The position numbers and the translations under genes are program-made. From NCBI GenBank assembly GCA_011503125.2, contig WWBZ02000016.1, positions 2,418,001 to 2,482,000 on the forward strand: a DNA stretch of 64,000 nt. The letters are read 5' to 3'. Within the stretch, counting starts at the first letter, position 1; every line of letters starts with the position of its first letter. The stretch is from Botryosphaeria dothidea (lineage: Eukaryota; Ascomycota; Dothideomycetes; Botryosphaeriales; Botryosphaeriaceae). Positions 10,795 to 23,519 of the stretch are shown one piece after another. A model generated the notes under the pieces. That model was not told where the DNA came from and made no database searches. It saw only the letters and a list, made by a program, of their open reading frames with translations.

Positions 10795-12785
10795 AGTGAA
10801 CGTGGTGTGCCCGAGGGCAGATTAGTATTAAGATAGTAGAGACTGTAGTGGTTCAATGAGTGACCAGGTGATTAAAACAAACAGAAACCAAAAAGAAAGA
10901 AAGAATGGACACTGAAGGAGTGTGTGTGAAGAGGAAATTCCCGACTTTGGGGAGACATCTTGATATATGTCTAGAAGATAGCGCCATGAAGTAGCTTGAC
11001 AGTTTGTAAGGAGATCGGGCGTTTGGGGGTTCAGTGATTGGTAAAGCCACAAAGTTTTACCGAATCCTTGAGGCTGCAACTGGTGGTTCTTGGCTCGAGA
11101 AAGCTGAAAACATGTGGCTGGGCTAACGACACCGAGAACATATCGTGGCTTTGGAGGACCATGACTTCTTTGGAATGGTCAGCTCAGGTCGCCAGCATTG
11201 GAACAGTGTAGGCCACGGTTTATGCCTCAGAATCAGTGCAGAAGAGAAGATGGAAGTCGGTCGATCATCCGTGTGGCCAGCAACAGTTGGTGATTCTGCT
11301 AGCAGCGCTGTCGTGAAGTACATCTGGTCTCCGTTTCCGCAAGCTCGACCATTGAGCCTTCAACTACAACCCCGACCACGTGGGCGCACCGACAGATGGG
11401 CGTTTTGGAGGAAGTAGGGAAGCCGCATCCAGGATAACGCCGATGCGAATTTCCACATCAGGCAAACGACATGGCAACCGAGCAGCGCGCTGTCTGCACA
11501 GTGCCCCTATCTCCTCCCTGTTAGGAACGGATAGGGCCGGCAGCGAATCTGGGCTGTGATGGCGGTCCGGCAGCGAGGTAGTGGCAGTCCAATGGAAGAC
11601 CAGCGGTCGTGGGCATCTCTACGCGAGGAGCGCGCACGGGCTGCGCGGTGCGCTGTCATTCCCAAGAGGCAATCCGGGGCTGAGAGTGGGCTGAGCTGGA
11701 GACAGCCGTGGCTCTATTCGACCACGGTCTTTGAGAATCCTATCGGGGTCTCCGCGAAAGCGCATCGGACGAGCGTCTCATCATGGAATTTGCACGGGCG
11801 ACATCTGTTGATGAGGAGACGGAATTCTGCCCCTGACCCGCAGGCAGCAGGAATAGGAAAGCCACACGTGACGTTCAATTCCACCATCAGCACAATCAAA
11901 TTGGCACGGAGCAGGCATGCATCACGACTCGGCATGAACCCCTCTCAAAGATTCTCGCTTGATGCAGCAAACCCACCTGGGGTGTGGATCATTTTTACCG
12001 AACGCAAGTGCCTTGGGCAGGTGTGCAGGAGACACTTTTTTTTTGCATGTCGCAGCGTTTGTCACTAACGGCCCTAGATCTGCCGCTCCCATCCTAGCTT
12101 ACCAGTCACCGGGAAATGCCATCCCTAGGTCCAGCAAAGTCGCGGAGTGCCCGCCGACTATCCCGCCACCGAAAACGGATGTGGTAGCGAGGAGAACACG
12201 AGAAGATCATGTAGCCAATAGCCTGTCTCTGGTTTAAACTATAACTGCACAAGGCCTCCTGTCCCTCGAGTGCGTGCTCATTTTGCTTGTCTCCAATGCA
12301 CCAACGAATAGCAAAAACAGTGGGGTGCTGCAGCCGACACAAGGCCAGACAAAGGCCTACCTAAATCCAAGACCGCTCCGGCGAGTCAAAGCATTCGTCC
12401 TGATAGCTTTGTCACTAGAAACATGAAGTACCTGCTTCCGGGCGAATGCTTCTACGCCTCACGACGTTAGCTTTGTTGAGGAGCCGCTAACCACCAGCTG
12501 CAGCAACCCTCCGTAGAACTCAATCGGCACCATGGCAAACGCTTGGCTGTTTCAAATTCACACTAGCATTGACCGATTCACGGTAATAAAAAAAAACGCA
12601 ATGCGCTTCCTTTGCGTATAAAGCAATAAACAATAGTACTAAAGAGGCTATCGAAAAGCGTAGTTACACCATGCCTCCAGCATGATCTTCCCATATTTTC
12701 ACGCTCGTGAACTCCCACCTGAAGAAGGGTCCAAAAATGTATGGATTACCCAACCTTGCTTGCGCCAAATCCCTTCTCTGCACAT
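10795..12785. other. Two-kilobase intergenic region, no gene recognised
   Basis: The region lies between the start of paralog A and the 3' end of alpha-tubulin. The part next to 10795 is the promoter of A. Frames here (for example 11556-12068, +) have no domain, signal peptide or supporting splice pattern. Confidence 0.5.
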
Positions 12786-14524
12786 CTAGTACTCGGCCTC
12801 CTCGAGATCGCCCTCGTCAAGCGCATCACTGGCAACCTCCTCGTAGTCCTTCTCGAGAGCCGCGAGATCTTCACGGGCCTCCGAGAACTCACCTTCCTCC
12901 ATACCCTCACCGACATACCAGTGGACGAAGGCACGCTTGGAGTACATGAGGTCGAACTTGTGGTCGAGACGGCTCCAGGCCTCAGCAATCGCAGTCGTGT
13001 TCGAGAGCATAGAAACGGAGCGGTCGACGGGAGCGAGCTCGCCACCAGGCACACGCATGGGCTTCTGGTAGTTGATGCCGATCTTGAAACCAGTAGGGCA
13101 CCACTCGACCAGGTTGAACGACGCCTTGGCCTTGAGCGTAGCGACAGCTGAGTTGCAGTCGCGGGGAACGACGTCGCCACGGTACAGGAGGGCGACGGCC
13201 ATGTACTTGCCGTTGCGGGGGTCGCAGACGACCATCTGGTTGTTGGGCTCGAAGCCTGCGCATGTCAGAATCTGCTTCTGTCGGGGGGCTCTAGAACCAC
13301 TTACACTGGAAGGTAAGGTCGCTGACCTTGAAGCTCTCGTGAGAGCTCTTCTGGGCTGAGATAACAGGGGCGTAGCTGATGAGCGGGTAGTGGATACGAG
13401 GGTAGGGGACCAGGTTGGTCTGGAACTCGTTCAGGTCGACGTTGAGGGCACCATCGAAGCGCAGAGACGAGGTAATGGAGCTGACGACCTGGGCGATCAG
13501 GCGGTTGAGATGCTCATAGCTGGGACGGGGAATGTCCAGGTTGCGACGGCAGATGTCGTAGACAGCCTCGTTGTCAACAAGGAAGGTGCAGTCCGAGTTC
13601 TCAATGGTGCTGTGGGTGGACAGGACAGCGTTGTAGGGCTCGACAACGGCGGTGGAGACACGGGGAGCCGGGTAGACGGCGAACTCGAGCTTAGACTTCT
13701 TTCCGTAGTCGGTGGACAGGCGCTCCAGGAGGAGGGCACCGAAACCAGAGCCGGTACCACCACCGAAGGAGTGGAAGATCAGGAAACCCTGAAGGGAGGA
13801 GCAGTTATCTGCGATCTCGTCAGCAGCGCCCGGCGCGCGATTGTGGATATGTACGAACCAGCGACACGGCGGACGCGGTCGATGACGTTGTCAACGAGCT
13901 CCTTGCCGATGGTGTAGTGACCACGGGCATCTGCATGGCATTAGCTTCATTCACAGCGACATGCCAACGAGCGCAACGCACAGTTGTTGGCGGCATCCTC
14001 CTTGCCGCTGATCAGGAGCTCAGGGTGGAAGAGCTGCCTGTAGTCGCCGGTGCGGATCTCGTCAACGGGCTTGCAACACATCAGCACTTTATCTCACGTC
14101 CCGACACCAGCCACGCAATCCTTACAGAGGGATCAAGGTCGACGAAGATGGAGCGGGGAACATATTTGCCGCTGTTGGTCTCTGTGAAGAAGGTCTCGAA
14201 GGAGCCGCCCTCAGTGTCGGCGGTGCTCTCAGGGTCGGGACGGCCGTCGGCCTTCAGGCCGTGCTCCAGGAGGTAGCTGTCGCGCAAAGGGTCAGCGGGG
14301 ACGAAGCTCGTCCAGATGGAATTGGAGTACATACAGCTCCCAGGCGCTGTTGCCGAGCTGGATACCAGCCTGGCCGATGTGGATGTGGCAAACCTGCGCG
14401 TCGAGACACGTTAGTCGGGAGGCGCAGATCAGGGGGAGGCAGGCGAGCGAGTGCGGTGGAAGGCGCGTCGTCGCATGCGGGCGTTATTGTCGCGCTGAAT
14501 GGGCGAACGTACTTCTCCCCTCAT
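12786..14524 (-). CDS. Alpha-tubulin (7 exons)
   Basis: The exons, in coding order, are 14513-14524, 14335-14393, 14126-14276, 13982-14069, 13859-13930, 13305-13808 and 12786-13255. All junctions are GT-AG and the frame closes to 451 residues, the normal length. The product begins [19 protein letters not shown]. It carries the tubulin GTP-binding signature [10 protein letters not shown] in exon 6 and ends EEAEY, with the terminal Tyr of alpha-tubulins. [11 protein letters not shown] spans the last junction. MRGE with HIHIGQAG is closer to what I recall for the tubB-type of the two Aspergillus alpha-tubulins than to the tubA-type, but that subtype is inference. It polymerises with beta-tubulin into microtubules for mitosis, nuclear movement and hyphal transport. 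Exon 1 has only 12 coding bases. Confidence 0.96.
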
Positions 14525-14974
14525 GATTGCTGATGTCCGGGTATCTCGTAGCAGTGGTGGGCAGGAGTAATTCAGATGCTGGGGGGGACAGGCAGCGGTG
14601 AGCGAAGCGGTTTTGGTGTTGACAGCGGAATAGCGGGGCAGACCAAAATAAAGGCGTGCATGGATGCGCGCAATCAGCCAATCACGCGCGCCTCACCCGG
14701 ATTCCGCCATCCCACAACCCCAGGCACCGTCGACGACACGCCTGCTTATACGCCCACAACTTCTGCCGCTCTCACGTCCGCACGTGCTCACAGCATACGC
14801 ACACTTAGCATACCATGGATCAAATTCGAGCAGCTACGAGCTTCAACTAGACTCTACCCCATAATCCCCAGAAAATGCCATGTAACCGTGCTCGCTGATC
14901 TCTATCTCCGTTCGAATTTGAACGCGTCCTCAACTTTGCCGTCTTCCGCCGTCTTGCCATCTCTCGCCTTCTCC
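14525..14974. other. Alpha-tubulin promoter region
   Basis: This 450-bp gap lies between the alpha-tubulin start and the 3' end of the SMP-like gene, both on the minus strand. It must hold the tubulin promoter. It contains a CCAATCA box (listed separately) and no credible gene. Confidence 0.55.
14678..14684 (+). promoter_or_regulatory. CCAATCA box upstream of alpha-tubulin
   Basis: CCAATCA is the consensus of the fungal CCAAT-binding (HAP/CBC) complex. It sits about 155 bp upstream of the tubulin ATG, a typical distance. Binding is inferred only from sequence. Confidence 0.4.
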
Positions 14975-15847
14975 TTAGGCGCTGCTGAGAGCTGCACCCG
15001 CCACGTCGTCCTCCACCGCCTTCACGGCAGCCTCGGTCGGGGCAGAAGGCTCAACGTCGCCAGAAACCTTGCTGGCCTCGTGCTTGTCAGCCTTGCTCTG
15101 AACCTGCGCAGTAAGGCTTCCCTTCTCCGTGGCGCCGTGAGCACGGGTATCGAGACGGCGCAGCTAGCCACATGTTAGATGAGGGGGGACTCCGATGCAC
15201 AAGACTAACTCACGTGGTTCGCATCGTCCTTGGTGATGTCCTCGGGATGGCTCTCCAGCCTCTCTTTCATCTCTTGAGCGGCGTTCTCATAGTTCTTCTC
15301 ACGGGAATTGTGAGACTGCTCGGCTGCAGCGACGCTCTGGCGGCGGCCACGGGGAACAGCTGGTCCCTCGTTGGCAACATCTCCCTCGATCGAATGCTTG
15401 TTGACAGCCGCGGTGTGTTGCATAGTGGCGGAGATGCTATCCTTGGGCGGCAGGTGACCGACAACCTTGTGTTCAGCGCTCAGGACCTGCTTAGCGTCTT
15501 CGGCAGTAACGCTCTCAGGGTCCGCATCGAGCTTCTTCTGGGCCGCCTCGACCACCTGGTTCAAGTGCTATTTAAGGTTAGACAATTTGAGTCACGTTAA
15601 GATAGCAAGCAACAGGTAAACTGACCTCGACCTTGTCACTCATGGACTGAGCTTGAGCCGCGACACTGCCGGGAGGGGGGCGGTAACCCAGGGCACGATG
15701 CTCAACGCTCTGAGCCTTGGCGGCATCTTTGTGAGTGATGTGCTCAGGATCGTTGTTCAGCTTGCTGGCGACTTCCTGGCGAACTTCCTTGACGAAGTCC
15801 TCAGCGACGCCCTGCTGGGGGCCAGGAGTTCCAGCGATGTCTCCCAT
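14975..15847 (-). CDS. SMP-domain (seed maturation/LEA-like) stress protein, 3 exons
   Basis: The exons are 15626-15847, 15214-15567 and 14975-15163 in coding order, with GT-AG introns in phase 0 and a CTAAC branch site in the first. The product has 254 residues. It is hydrophilic and shows three to four imperfect copies of a unit of the form DPExxTxxDAxxxxSxExxxxGxxPPxxSxxAxxQ, for example NNDPEHITHKDAAKAQSVEH, DADPESVTAEDAKQVLSAEH and ESHPEDITKDDANHV. After each come GYRPPPGSVAAQAQS-type segments. That is the SMP (seed maturation protein) repeat seen in plant group-5 LEA proteins and in many fungal stress or conidial proteins. Such proteins are intrinsically disordered and protect during desiccation; a protective role here is inferred. 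There is no signal peptide or membrane segment, so it is probably cytosolic. Confidence 0.85.
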
Positions 15848-18800
15848 GGTTGCAGGATCTGGTGTGAAATGAACTTTGAAGGTAATTTCTTGCGTGGAGT
15901 GAAGCGAAGAGTCTGAAGCAATGGTTGTGGTTGATGAGGGAGAAGAGGGCTTCGTTTGCAAGGTGTGAAGATAACGGCAGGCAGACAGCTGTTGCTACGA
16001 TGGTGACGTAAATTTGCTGTGGATGGAAGGTACCTAGTCGGTGGAAGGAGCACCTGGATGGTCAGCGGTCAGTGGCAACGCCTGCTGAAGTTGAACCTTC
16101 AACAGCGAGTCGAAACGTCCGTGCAGATGCAAATGTATGCAAATGATCATGACATTTGCATCCGAACGACTGCTTCAACTATCCATGTACTTTCTCTTAG
16201 TCTAATGATCCATAGTCCATTCGTTGAAATGAGCGAGCCAGCGGAAGCTCTCATTCTGCGCCTTCCCTTCCCTCCTCTTCTCTTGGCAACTGCCCTATTT
16301 CGTACTGCTGGTGAGAGTAAAAAATAGTAACGTCAACGACCCGCCGGCTGCTCCAATCATCCAAATGGCTTCCTGTCGGCTTGCTGTTACATGAAGTCGC
16401 TTTTCTAAAAAAAAAAAATCCCGACCTCTTGACGATAGGTATAATGTTTTTTTCGGAAAGCATGCAGAGTGGAAGCAGCCATCCGGACGTGCATACTATC
16501 AATTTATTTGCACATTTACGTCCTTATGAATGTCCCAACTCCCTATACGTACCCACGATCGATACCGCAATTTTTTCAGCGCGATGATGGAAGACATGGT
16601 GCAGTGTAAGAGTTTGCGGGAAAGGCAGCGGATGCCGCCATTCGTTAGAAACCCACACGTTTAGAAAGTAACGTGCGTCAGAGGAGCCCATACTTCCCAG
16701 TTCTCTGGCGCATTTCGGGTATGACTGGAAGATTCTTCTCGTAATTTCCCGGTTCTAGCTTTCGCAGTCCTTCAGGGTGAAAGAAAAGCGAAGTCTGCGT
16801 GGGCGGGATCATCAAGTATGCGTATTTCGAGTCATAGAAGACTTTGGTTTGTCCAACCTTCTCCGGGCTGCAGATTTGAACTTCGATTTCTCGAGCGAAC
16901 CTGCAAGAGAAACCGTCGCTTCGATAAGTCGTATGTGCGCGTGCATGAAAGAAGGGCTTGATATTGCTTCATGAGCCGACAACTACATCGGAAATTACCG
17001 CTTTTGGCAGTAGACGAGATTCTCGCTGGGCCTTCTCATCATCACATGGTAACGGCGTCTCCGGAAAAGACAAAGACAAATTATAAGCCCAAGTATTGGT
17101 GAACATCTTCATACGCGATTGCGTAGACATTGCGTCCCTGTACCTCACCCGCGGGAGGCATGGTGCGACTTTCTGCTCATTTTCCGGTGAAGCTGTGGGG
17201 ACATGCGCAGGTCAGCATTATATTTTCGCTCCCATTACTCGTTATACAGCGCTTTGTCGGCTATAGATGCACGGTGGTAGAACCACGCGACAGGTAGGCG
17301 GATGATCGACCAACGCAGGAATCCTCAAGTCACCGGGAAGTAACGTCATCATCTCCCCACAGAGAGCGCGTAGAGAAATTATGCATCTCAAAATGTCAAA
17401 GGAATCCAGGATTGAGTAACAAGTTGGCAGCGGTGAGGGCATTCCAGCCAGTGTTTGTCGAAATGTGTTAGCTAGCAGACCCATCGAGTGGATATCATGA
17501 GTGCAGGGATAAGAGGATCGGCCTCCCGAAAGCCAGGCTCAGGAATGATCGCCCGGTGATAATGCTGATACAGCTGTGTAGCCGGTCACTCCTCCGCCGT
17601 TCATCACATCTTCACCGCCGGATAAGCCGTACAGGCGAAATGAGGGCCTGGAATGCCGCGCCGCGGGATGCCTTTGTCGTAGAAGATTCGCCGGCGGCCC
17701 CCGGCCTAAATGCATGTGGCAGGGCTCGACGGGGCAGCAAGAAGGCCTGTTCTCCATCGGCTGCAGTACCGCGAAACTGCCGGAGACGCGAGACCGAGGT
17801 GAGAAGAAGAAAATGCGCGACGACGCGCAGAAATGAGGTCACCGGGAGCGGAAATCTCCTCGTTCGAGCAGCTGCAAAAATGGAGGCGGTGCTATCGTCT
17901 GAGGACGTCTCCAGCCCCCATAGTGTTGTAGGCCGAACAGCTGCAGGGCCTTGCTTGGAGGATGGTCCCTGAAAATTTTAGCGGTGCTGGGAGCTAGGGA
18001 AGGGCTATCGCGGGAGGAAAACAGGCCGTCGCGGCCTGGTGTGGCGCGCTTCGGGAGGGCTTGCACGGCATCCGAGCGCCTTGAGCTCGCGCAGAGTGTC
18101 GAGAGTCTCGCGGGGATCATCAGAGCGTGTCAGGGGCATCCGCGGGCTGCAGCGTCTAGCCAAGCCTTTTGCGAGAGCTGCGCGCCAAGGTTGAGCGAGC
18201 GCGCGGCGCGCCAGTTGAGCAGCGAGCAGCACTGGGCGGACACACAACGTCTCCCACGTCGGGCATGGCGGCCATGTCCCTGCATGCGCGCGAGGATTGG
18301 TCCCAGAAGAAATCCAACGTGAAACGGGGCGCTCCCAGCAGCCGCCAGTACCGGCACCGCGCGCCCTTGCTGGGAACTTAACGCCGGGGATCAGCTATCT
18401 TGGATGTGCGCGCCGGAGTCAGGCTCGCAGTTCTCGACCTCAACTCCCAGAATTCGCGCGAAAAGCCGCCGGCCGCGACGCCGCCGCCGCCGCCGCTGGG
18501 CAGTGAGGCGGCCGGGTTTGCCCCCTCGCAGTGCGTGGCGGCACGACGCAGGAGAGCGCGCCAGTTCAGCGACGGCGCGGCGGGCGAGGCGCCACAGACG
18601 TCGGCAGAGGACGCAACTTTTCTGTGCGCGCATCTGCTCCCCCAACCAGCCTCGACTTGGCGACCCACATTTGGCTTATTTTCAGACACCCAAACCGGAG
18701 TGATGCGCGGCATGCCCACGCCGGGAGTCGCGTCGCCGCGGGTCCACCGCCTCAGGAAACAATCGTCATCCCAGATCGCTGGCCACAGCGCCTTGCGTGC

Positions 18801-19088
18801 CCAGGCCCCGTATCTCTCGATCGTCCCGTCGTGCTACCCGCAATATAACACACTTCCCATCACTTTCCTCCTCCATTGAGTCGGCCGGTCTTGCCCTCCT
18901 CTCGTATTCCTCTTTCTTTTATTTGCCCGTCCCGCACTCGTTGCTCCAAGCTCCGAATCGAATGCTCCCCCGCCGCTCTCCACTGAGCGTGCGAATCTGC
19001 AGATAACCTCGCGATCCCCCGCGAAAATCAGTGGACCCTCTCTTGGAACGCCCCGGAAGCTTCTCCAGCATCGCTCCCAGCAACCGCC
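15848..19088. other. Long intergenic region between divergent genes
   Basis: This 3.2-kb gap separates the SMP-like gene (-) from the MscS channel (+). It changes composition: AT-richer to about 17.2 kb, then strongly GC-rich from about 17.6 to 18.7 kb, with many overlapping chance frames typical of GC-rich DNA. No frame shows a domain, signal peptide or splice-linked coding. The ends must contain the two promoters. A noncoding transcript is possible but not visible from sequence. Confidence 0.5.
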
Positions 19089-22056
19089 ATGACGACCCCA
19101 ATTGACGAAAAGACCGAGCCTCGTTACTACCATCCTCAGGTAGAAAACGAGCGCTCTTCCGATGAAGAACACACAGTGATCGGCGACGACTCGACCCGAA
19201 ACAACTCCGACCAGAACCACAACCACGCCGGCCCACACCCGCTGGATACCAACCATCTCGCTGTCGGGCCTGATCCCAACCTCCTCCGCCCCGAAAGTGC
19301 TATAACCTCCCCCACCGCCTCGCGCGAGCAGGCCAGTCGTCTGGACGATGACTTGCAAGTGCTGCAAATCGAACGCCAGATTTCCGCCCAGGAAGAGGCA
19401 AAGAGTATAGATGAACGCTCAATGCATCGTTCCCGGTCGCGGCACCAGGAGCCTGTTGACGAGTTCGATGCTGCAACCAATCCCCTGCACGCCCAGGCTT
19501 CCATGTACAAGCCCCCGGAGAACCCAACCACAAACTTCGCCAAATTCTTCAAGAAAATCCACAACTCGAGTTGGGTCATTCGGTACCTCACGTACATCGT
19601 GCCCGTTGTTTGCATCATCCTAATCCCCCTCCTTCTCGGTGCCCTGGTCTTCACAGACGCCTCTGTCGGTGGTGTGGAGTTGGTGTGGTTTTGTATCTGG
19701 CTTGAGATCATCTGGTTGACGCTGTGGGCAGGCAGAGTGAGTTCCCTCCTGTGTACCCCTTGATCTGTAGCTCAGACTGACAGTACCCCAGGTGCTTGCA
19801 AAATGCCTTCCCTGGCCCATTGGCCTCGCTGCGAGTCTCTTTACGAATAACGGCAAGAAATGGCGCGACATGGGCAAGCAGTTGGAGCTGCCGGCTACCC
19901 TTTTCTTCTGGTGGTTGGCCATCATCATCTCGTTCTATCCGACTATGACCAACCACCATAGCAACGGCAGAAAGAACGTCAAGAGTTGGGAGAAGACCAT
20001 GTACAAGGTCCTCGTCTCTATTTTCATCGGCTTCGTTCTCAACTTCGTCGAGAAGATCATCATCCAGCTCATCGCTATCAGCTTCCATCTACGCACCTAT
20101 CAGGATCGGATCGAGCTCAATAAGTTCCAAATTGGAAGCTTGGTCAAACTCTACACCTACTCGAAGATGAAGATTACCATGGAGGACTCTGAATTCGAGC
20201 AGCGTGATGGTGGCAGAAGCTCAGGAGCTCGTACGCCTGGCATGTTCGTCAAGGAAGCTCAAAAGAATACCAAACAAGCCATCACGAAGTTTGGTGACGT
20301 CGCCGGCAAGATTGCGGCAGACTTTACCGGACGCGCAACCCAGAGGAGCAATCACCCTCATCAGGTCGTCCTCGCGTTGCTCAGCACTACCGCCGGTAGC
20401 CAGGTCCTGGCTCGTCGTCTTTACCGCACTTTCGCTCGTGAGGAAACGGAAACCGTCCATCCCGAGGATTTGAGACACTCTTTTGAAAATGAAGATGAGG
20501 CCAATGCTGCGTTCTCCATGTTCGATAAGGACATGAACGGCGATATCTCAATGGAGGAGCTTGAGGCAGTTTGTGTTGAGATCGGACGTGAACGCAAGGC
20601 CATCACCGCTTCCCTCAAGGATCTGGACTCAGTCATTTCCAAGCTAGATGATGTGCTGATGTTCATCGTCGCCATCATTACCATCCTGGTCTTCATCTCC
20701 CTCATTTCCGCCTCCGCTGGCAGCGTCATTTCGAATGCAGGTTCTGCTGTCTTAGCCCTCTCTTGGCTGTTCTCCGCAACTGCCCAGGAGTTCTTGCAGT
20801 CCATCGTTTTCGTCTTCGTTAAGCACCCCTTTGATGTTGGCGACCGTGTCAGTATCTACGGTAACACTGGCTCCACAGGTTTGGGTGATGACTACTTCGT
20901 GAAGGAAATCGCTCTCCTCTACACGGAGTTCAAAAAGATGGAAGGCCACGTTGTCCAGGCTCCTAACAGCTACTTGAACACTCTCTTCATCCTCAACCAG
21001 AGACGTTCTGGTGGTTTGGCGGAGGCTGTTCCCATCTGCATCAAGTTCGGCACTACGCTTGAACAGATTGATCAGCTCCGGATGAAGTTGCTTGAGTTTG
21101 TGCGTTCAGAGAAGCGTGAATACCAGGGTAACATTCTCACTGAGCTTCGCGAGGTCTCGGAAGCGCATTCTCTTACGCTAAACGTCGTCTTCTTCTACAA
21201 GTCCAATTGGCAAAACGAGCTACTTCGTCTGCAGCGCCGCAACAAGTTCATTTGCGCCATGATGGTGTCCATGCAAGAATGCGGCATCGAAGGTCCTCGC
21301 ATGCGCTTCCCCGGCCAGAAGGAGTCCTTCCCCGTCTATCTCCAACAGGTGCCTCACATTGCTACCCCTGGTATGGGCCATGGTGGCAATCCTGACAACC
21401 CGGCTGGCCTCATCGAACGTCCCAGTACTGGTAGGAGCACTGGCTCTGGTGGCCCTCAGGATCCTCCGTTCGTGGCTCCCGAGTCTCCCAACACTCGTCA
21501 AAGACGCCCTTCTCATTCAATCCTCCGGACTGCGCCTGGCAGGCCCCGCGGCGAGTCTCTTGCGGCAATGGGCAGGCGTGTTGACTTCTCCTTGGGTATG
21601 AAAGACATCTCGTCGGGAGACCTGACAGGCGATGTTTTCGAAGACCGCGTGAAGCCTCGCCTTCCTGTCCGCATTTCGTCACCTGATACGCGTGGTTCTC
21701 AAGACTCGCGTTCTCGTCAGTCTCATGACACGGCTCGTTCGACGGGACACGATACAGACCTCGCCCGCATCCCCACCGACAGCTCGGCGGCACGCAGCCG
21801 TACCAGTCATCGCAACCGTTTCTTCTCGCGTGGCAAGAATCGGGAAGATCTGGAGGGCGGTATATCCATGCACGACATTCCTGAGACAATGGAGCGCATT
21901 GATCCGCGCAGCGGCACCATCAGCCCTGCAGCGTGGCGGACGAGCCATGAGGAGAGCAGGACACCGACTGCCTCGGGCGCTCTCGATGGCGCTCAGGAAA
22001 ACTTTGGTCCACCCAAGAGGAGCATGACTGAAAGTTTCGGCCTCAGGAGGCATTAG
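19089..22056 (+). CDS. MscS-family mechanosensitive channel with EF-hand (2 exons)
   Basis: The exons are 19089-19736 and 19792-22056. The 55-nt GTGAGT...CCCCAG intron is in phase 0, and the product is 970 residues. A polar N-terminal tail of about 160 residues leads to hydrophobic segments ([35 protein letters not shown], then more early in exon 2). Near residue 450 is an EF-hand loop, [15 protein letters not shown], with all acidic calcium-binding positions present. It is followed by the MscS pore region ([33 protein letters not shown]) and the beta domain ([16 protein letters not shown]). A Ser/Pro/Arg-rich C-terminal tail of about 250 residues follows. This is the layout of the fungal EF-hand MscS channels (fission yeast Msy1/Msy2 type), which protect against hypo-osmotic shock and modulate calcium from ER-type membranes. 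The localisation here is inferred from the family. Confidence 0.93.
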
Positions 22057-23519
22057 TAATTAACGGCCTGATTAGACCTTAGACTTGCGTTGCATTTCTG
22101 TCCTTCATCCCTTTCGGTGCATCAGAACGCTTTTCGGCCCGGCCTCGTCCTGATTCGATTGGATGACATGAGCGCGCGTTGCATATTCCCAAGTTGAACT
22201 CATTCCTTTTTCGTTGCGAGAGATCAAAAAGAATTCCCCAGAGATTATTAGACCGGAGCCTATGAGGGCTCCTTTTTGTAATTATGAAGCTTCTTCTTAT
22301 CAGGCGGCATAACAAAACAGGCAAGTCTGCCTAAGGGGTCTCGACAATGGTGCGAGGCTCATATTGATGGGGAAGGTTTTATTGCATTTGGCCTTGTTAC
22401 ATCTTGTACAGTATTCATACCACAAAGCAAGCGTACATACGAGGAACGAATTTCGAATTTCTTCTTTTCCACTTGCCCTTATCTTTGAATGTTTCGGGAT
22501 GCCTACGAGTTTCAGGCGAAGAGGAGCACTTGGAATGCGGAACACGTATCCCATTCGTTCTTCAGGCCACCCCACTCCTGTGGGCGCAAGGTGGCCCTTC
22601 CCCCTCCTTGCCTTAACGTGTACTCCCCACCCTGTGTCTGAGATCTTTTGGTGGATCAACGGGCACGGTTGCCAGTCATTCTAGAACGGCGTTCTGGAAG
22701 TCTTACCACTCAGCACGGTCCGAGCCTGACCACGGCGCAAGCGTCGGGACGCTGGACCCGATGACGGAGCATGCCCGCGATTCCTATGCTCGACTGTTGT
22801 TTCAAATTTCACTGGCGTAGAGATAAGGTGATGTTCGAGCAAGCCACGCATGTGACGGCTACACAAAGAGCGAAACGCCCTTTCTTTTCCCTTTTTGCGC
22901 GCTTCCATGTGGCGTTGCTTGTTTATGCTGTGCCACCCCACTTCTGCACCACATCTCCCCATCATCCATTCTACCGTCCCCCCGGTCTCCCGCCCGCGCA
23001 TCTGCTGCTTACCCGCGCTATCAGTCCCAAGATGTGCTGTACCACCTTGCTGCCAGCCGACTTATCAGCGCCGATCAGAAACGGACGTGAGGATGCGCGG
23101 CGACGGGGACGGGACGAAGGCGACTACGCCGCTCAAGAAGTGGAGAGGAGAGGTTGGATTTCCCGCTGCATATATGCTCTGTCGCCCAGCACGAGATGCA
23201 ATTCTCTTGGAGTCCGTTATCTTGTGATCGCGCATGGTTGGCGTGACATTGTCGCACCCGCCTCTGCTTTGTGTCTCGTTGCGCGCGCGCTACACCTTCT
23301 CTCTCTTTCTCGCGCGGGTGGCCATCCGGACGACCGCTGCTGTGCGACACGGAGCCAATTACAACCTCATCCCGTCTCCGTCGCCTTCGCAATCCCCGTT
23401 GTCTGTTTTCCCGAAGGACGAAGACGAGGGTGGGCCTAGGCGTCAACAGCAACGGTTGTTGTCGCAAGAGACCGGCAGCGCCTTCGTGACACCGGACCGG
23501 ACCTACCGCCGGGGACGTC
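22057..23519. other. Intergenic, no gene recognised
   Basis: Between the MscS gene and the MFS gene I see only chance frames; the longest, about 22771-23439 (+), is Pro/Arg/His-rich without domain features. The right end is the promoter of the MFS gene. Confidence 0.5.

Noticed and set aside
22771..23439. Plus-strand frame of 222 codons before the MFS gene
   Set aside because: It lacks any recognisable domain or signal peptide and reads into the MFS promoter.
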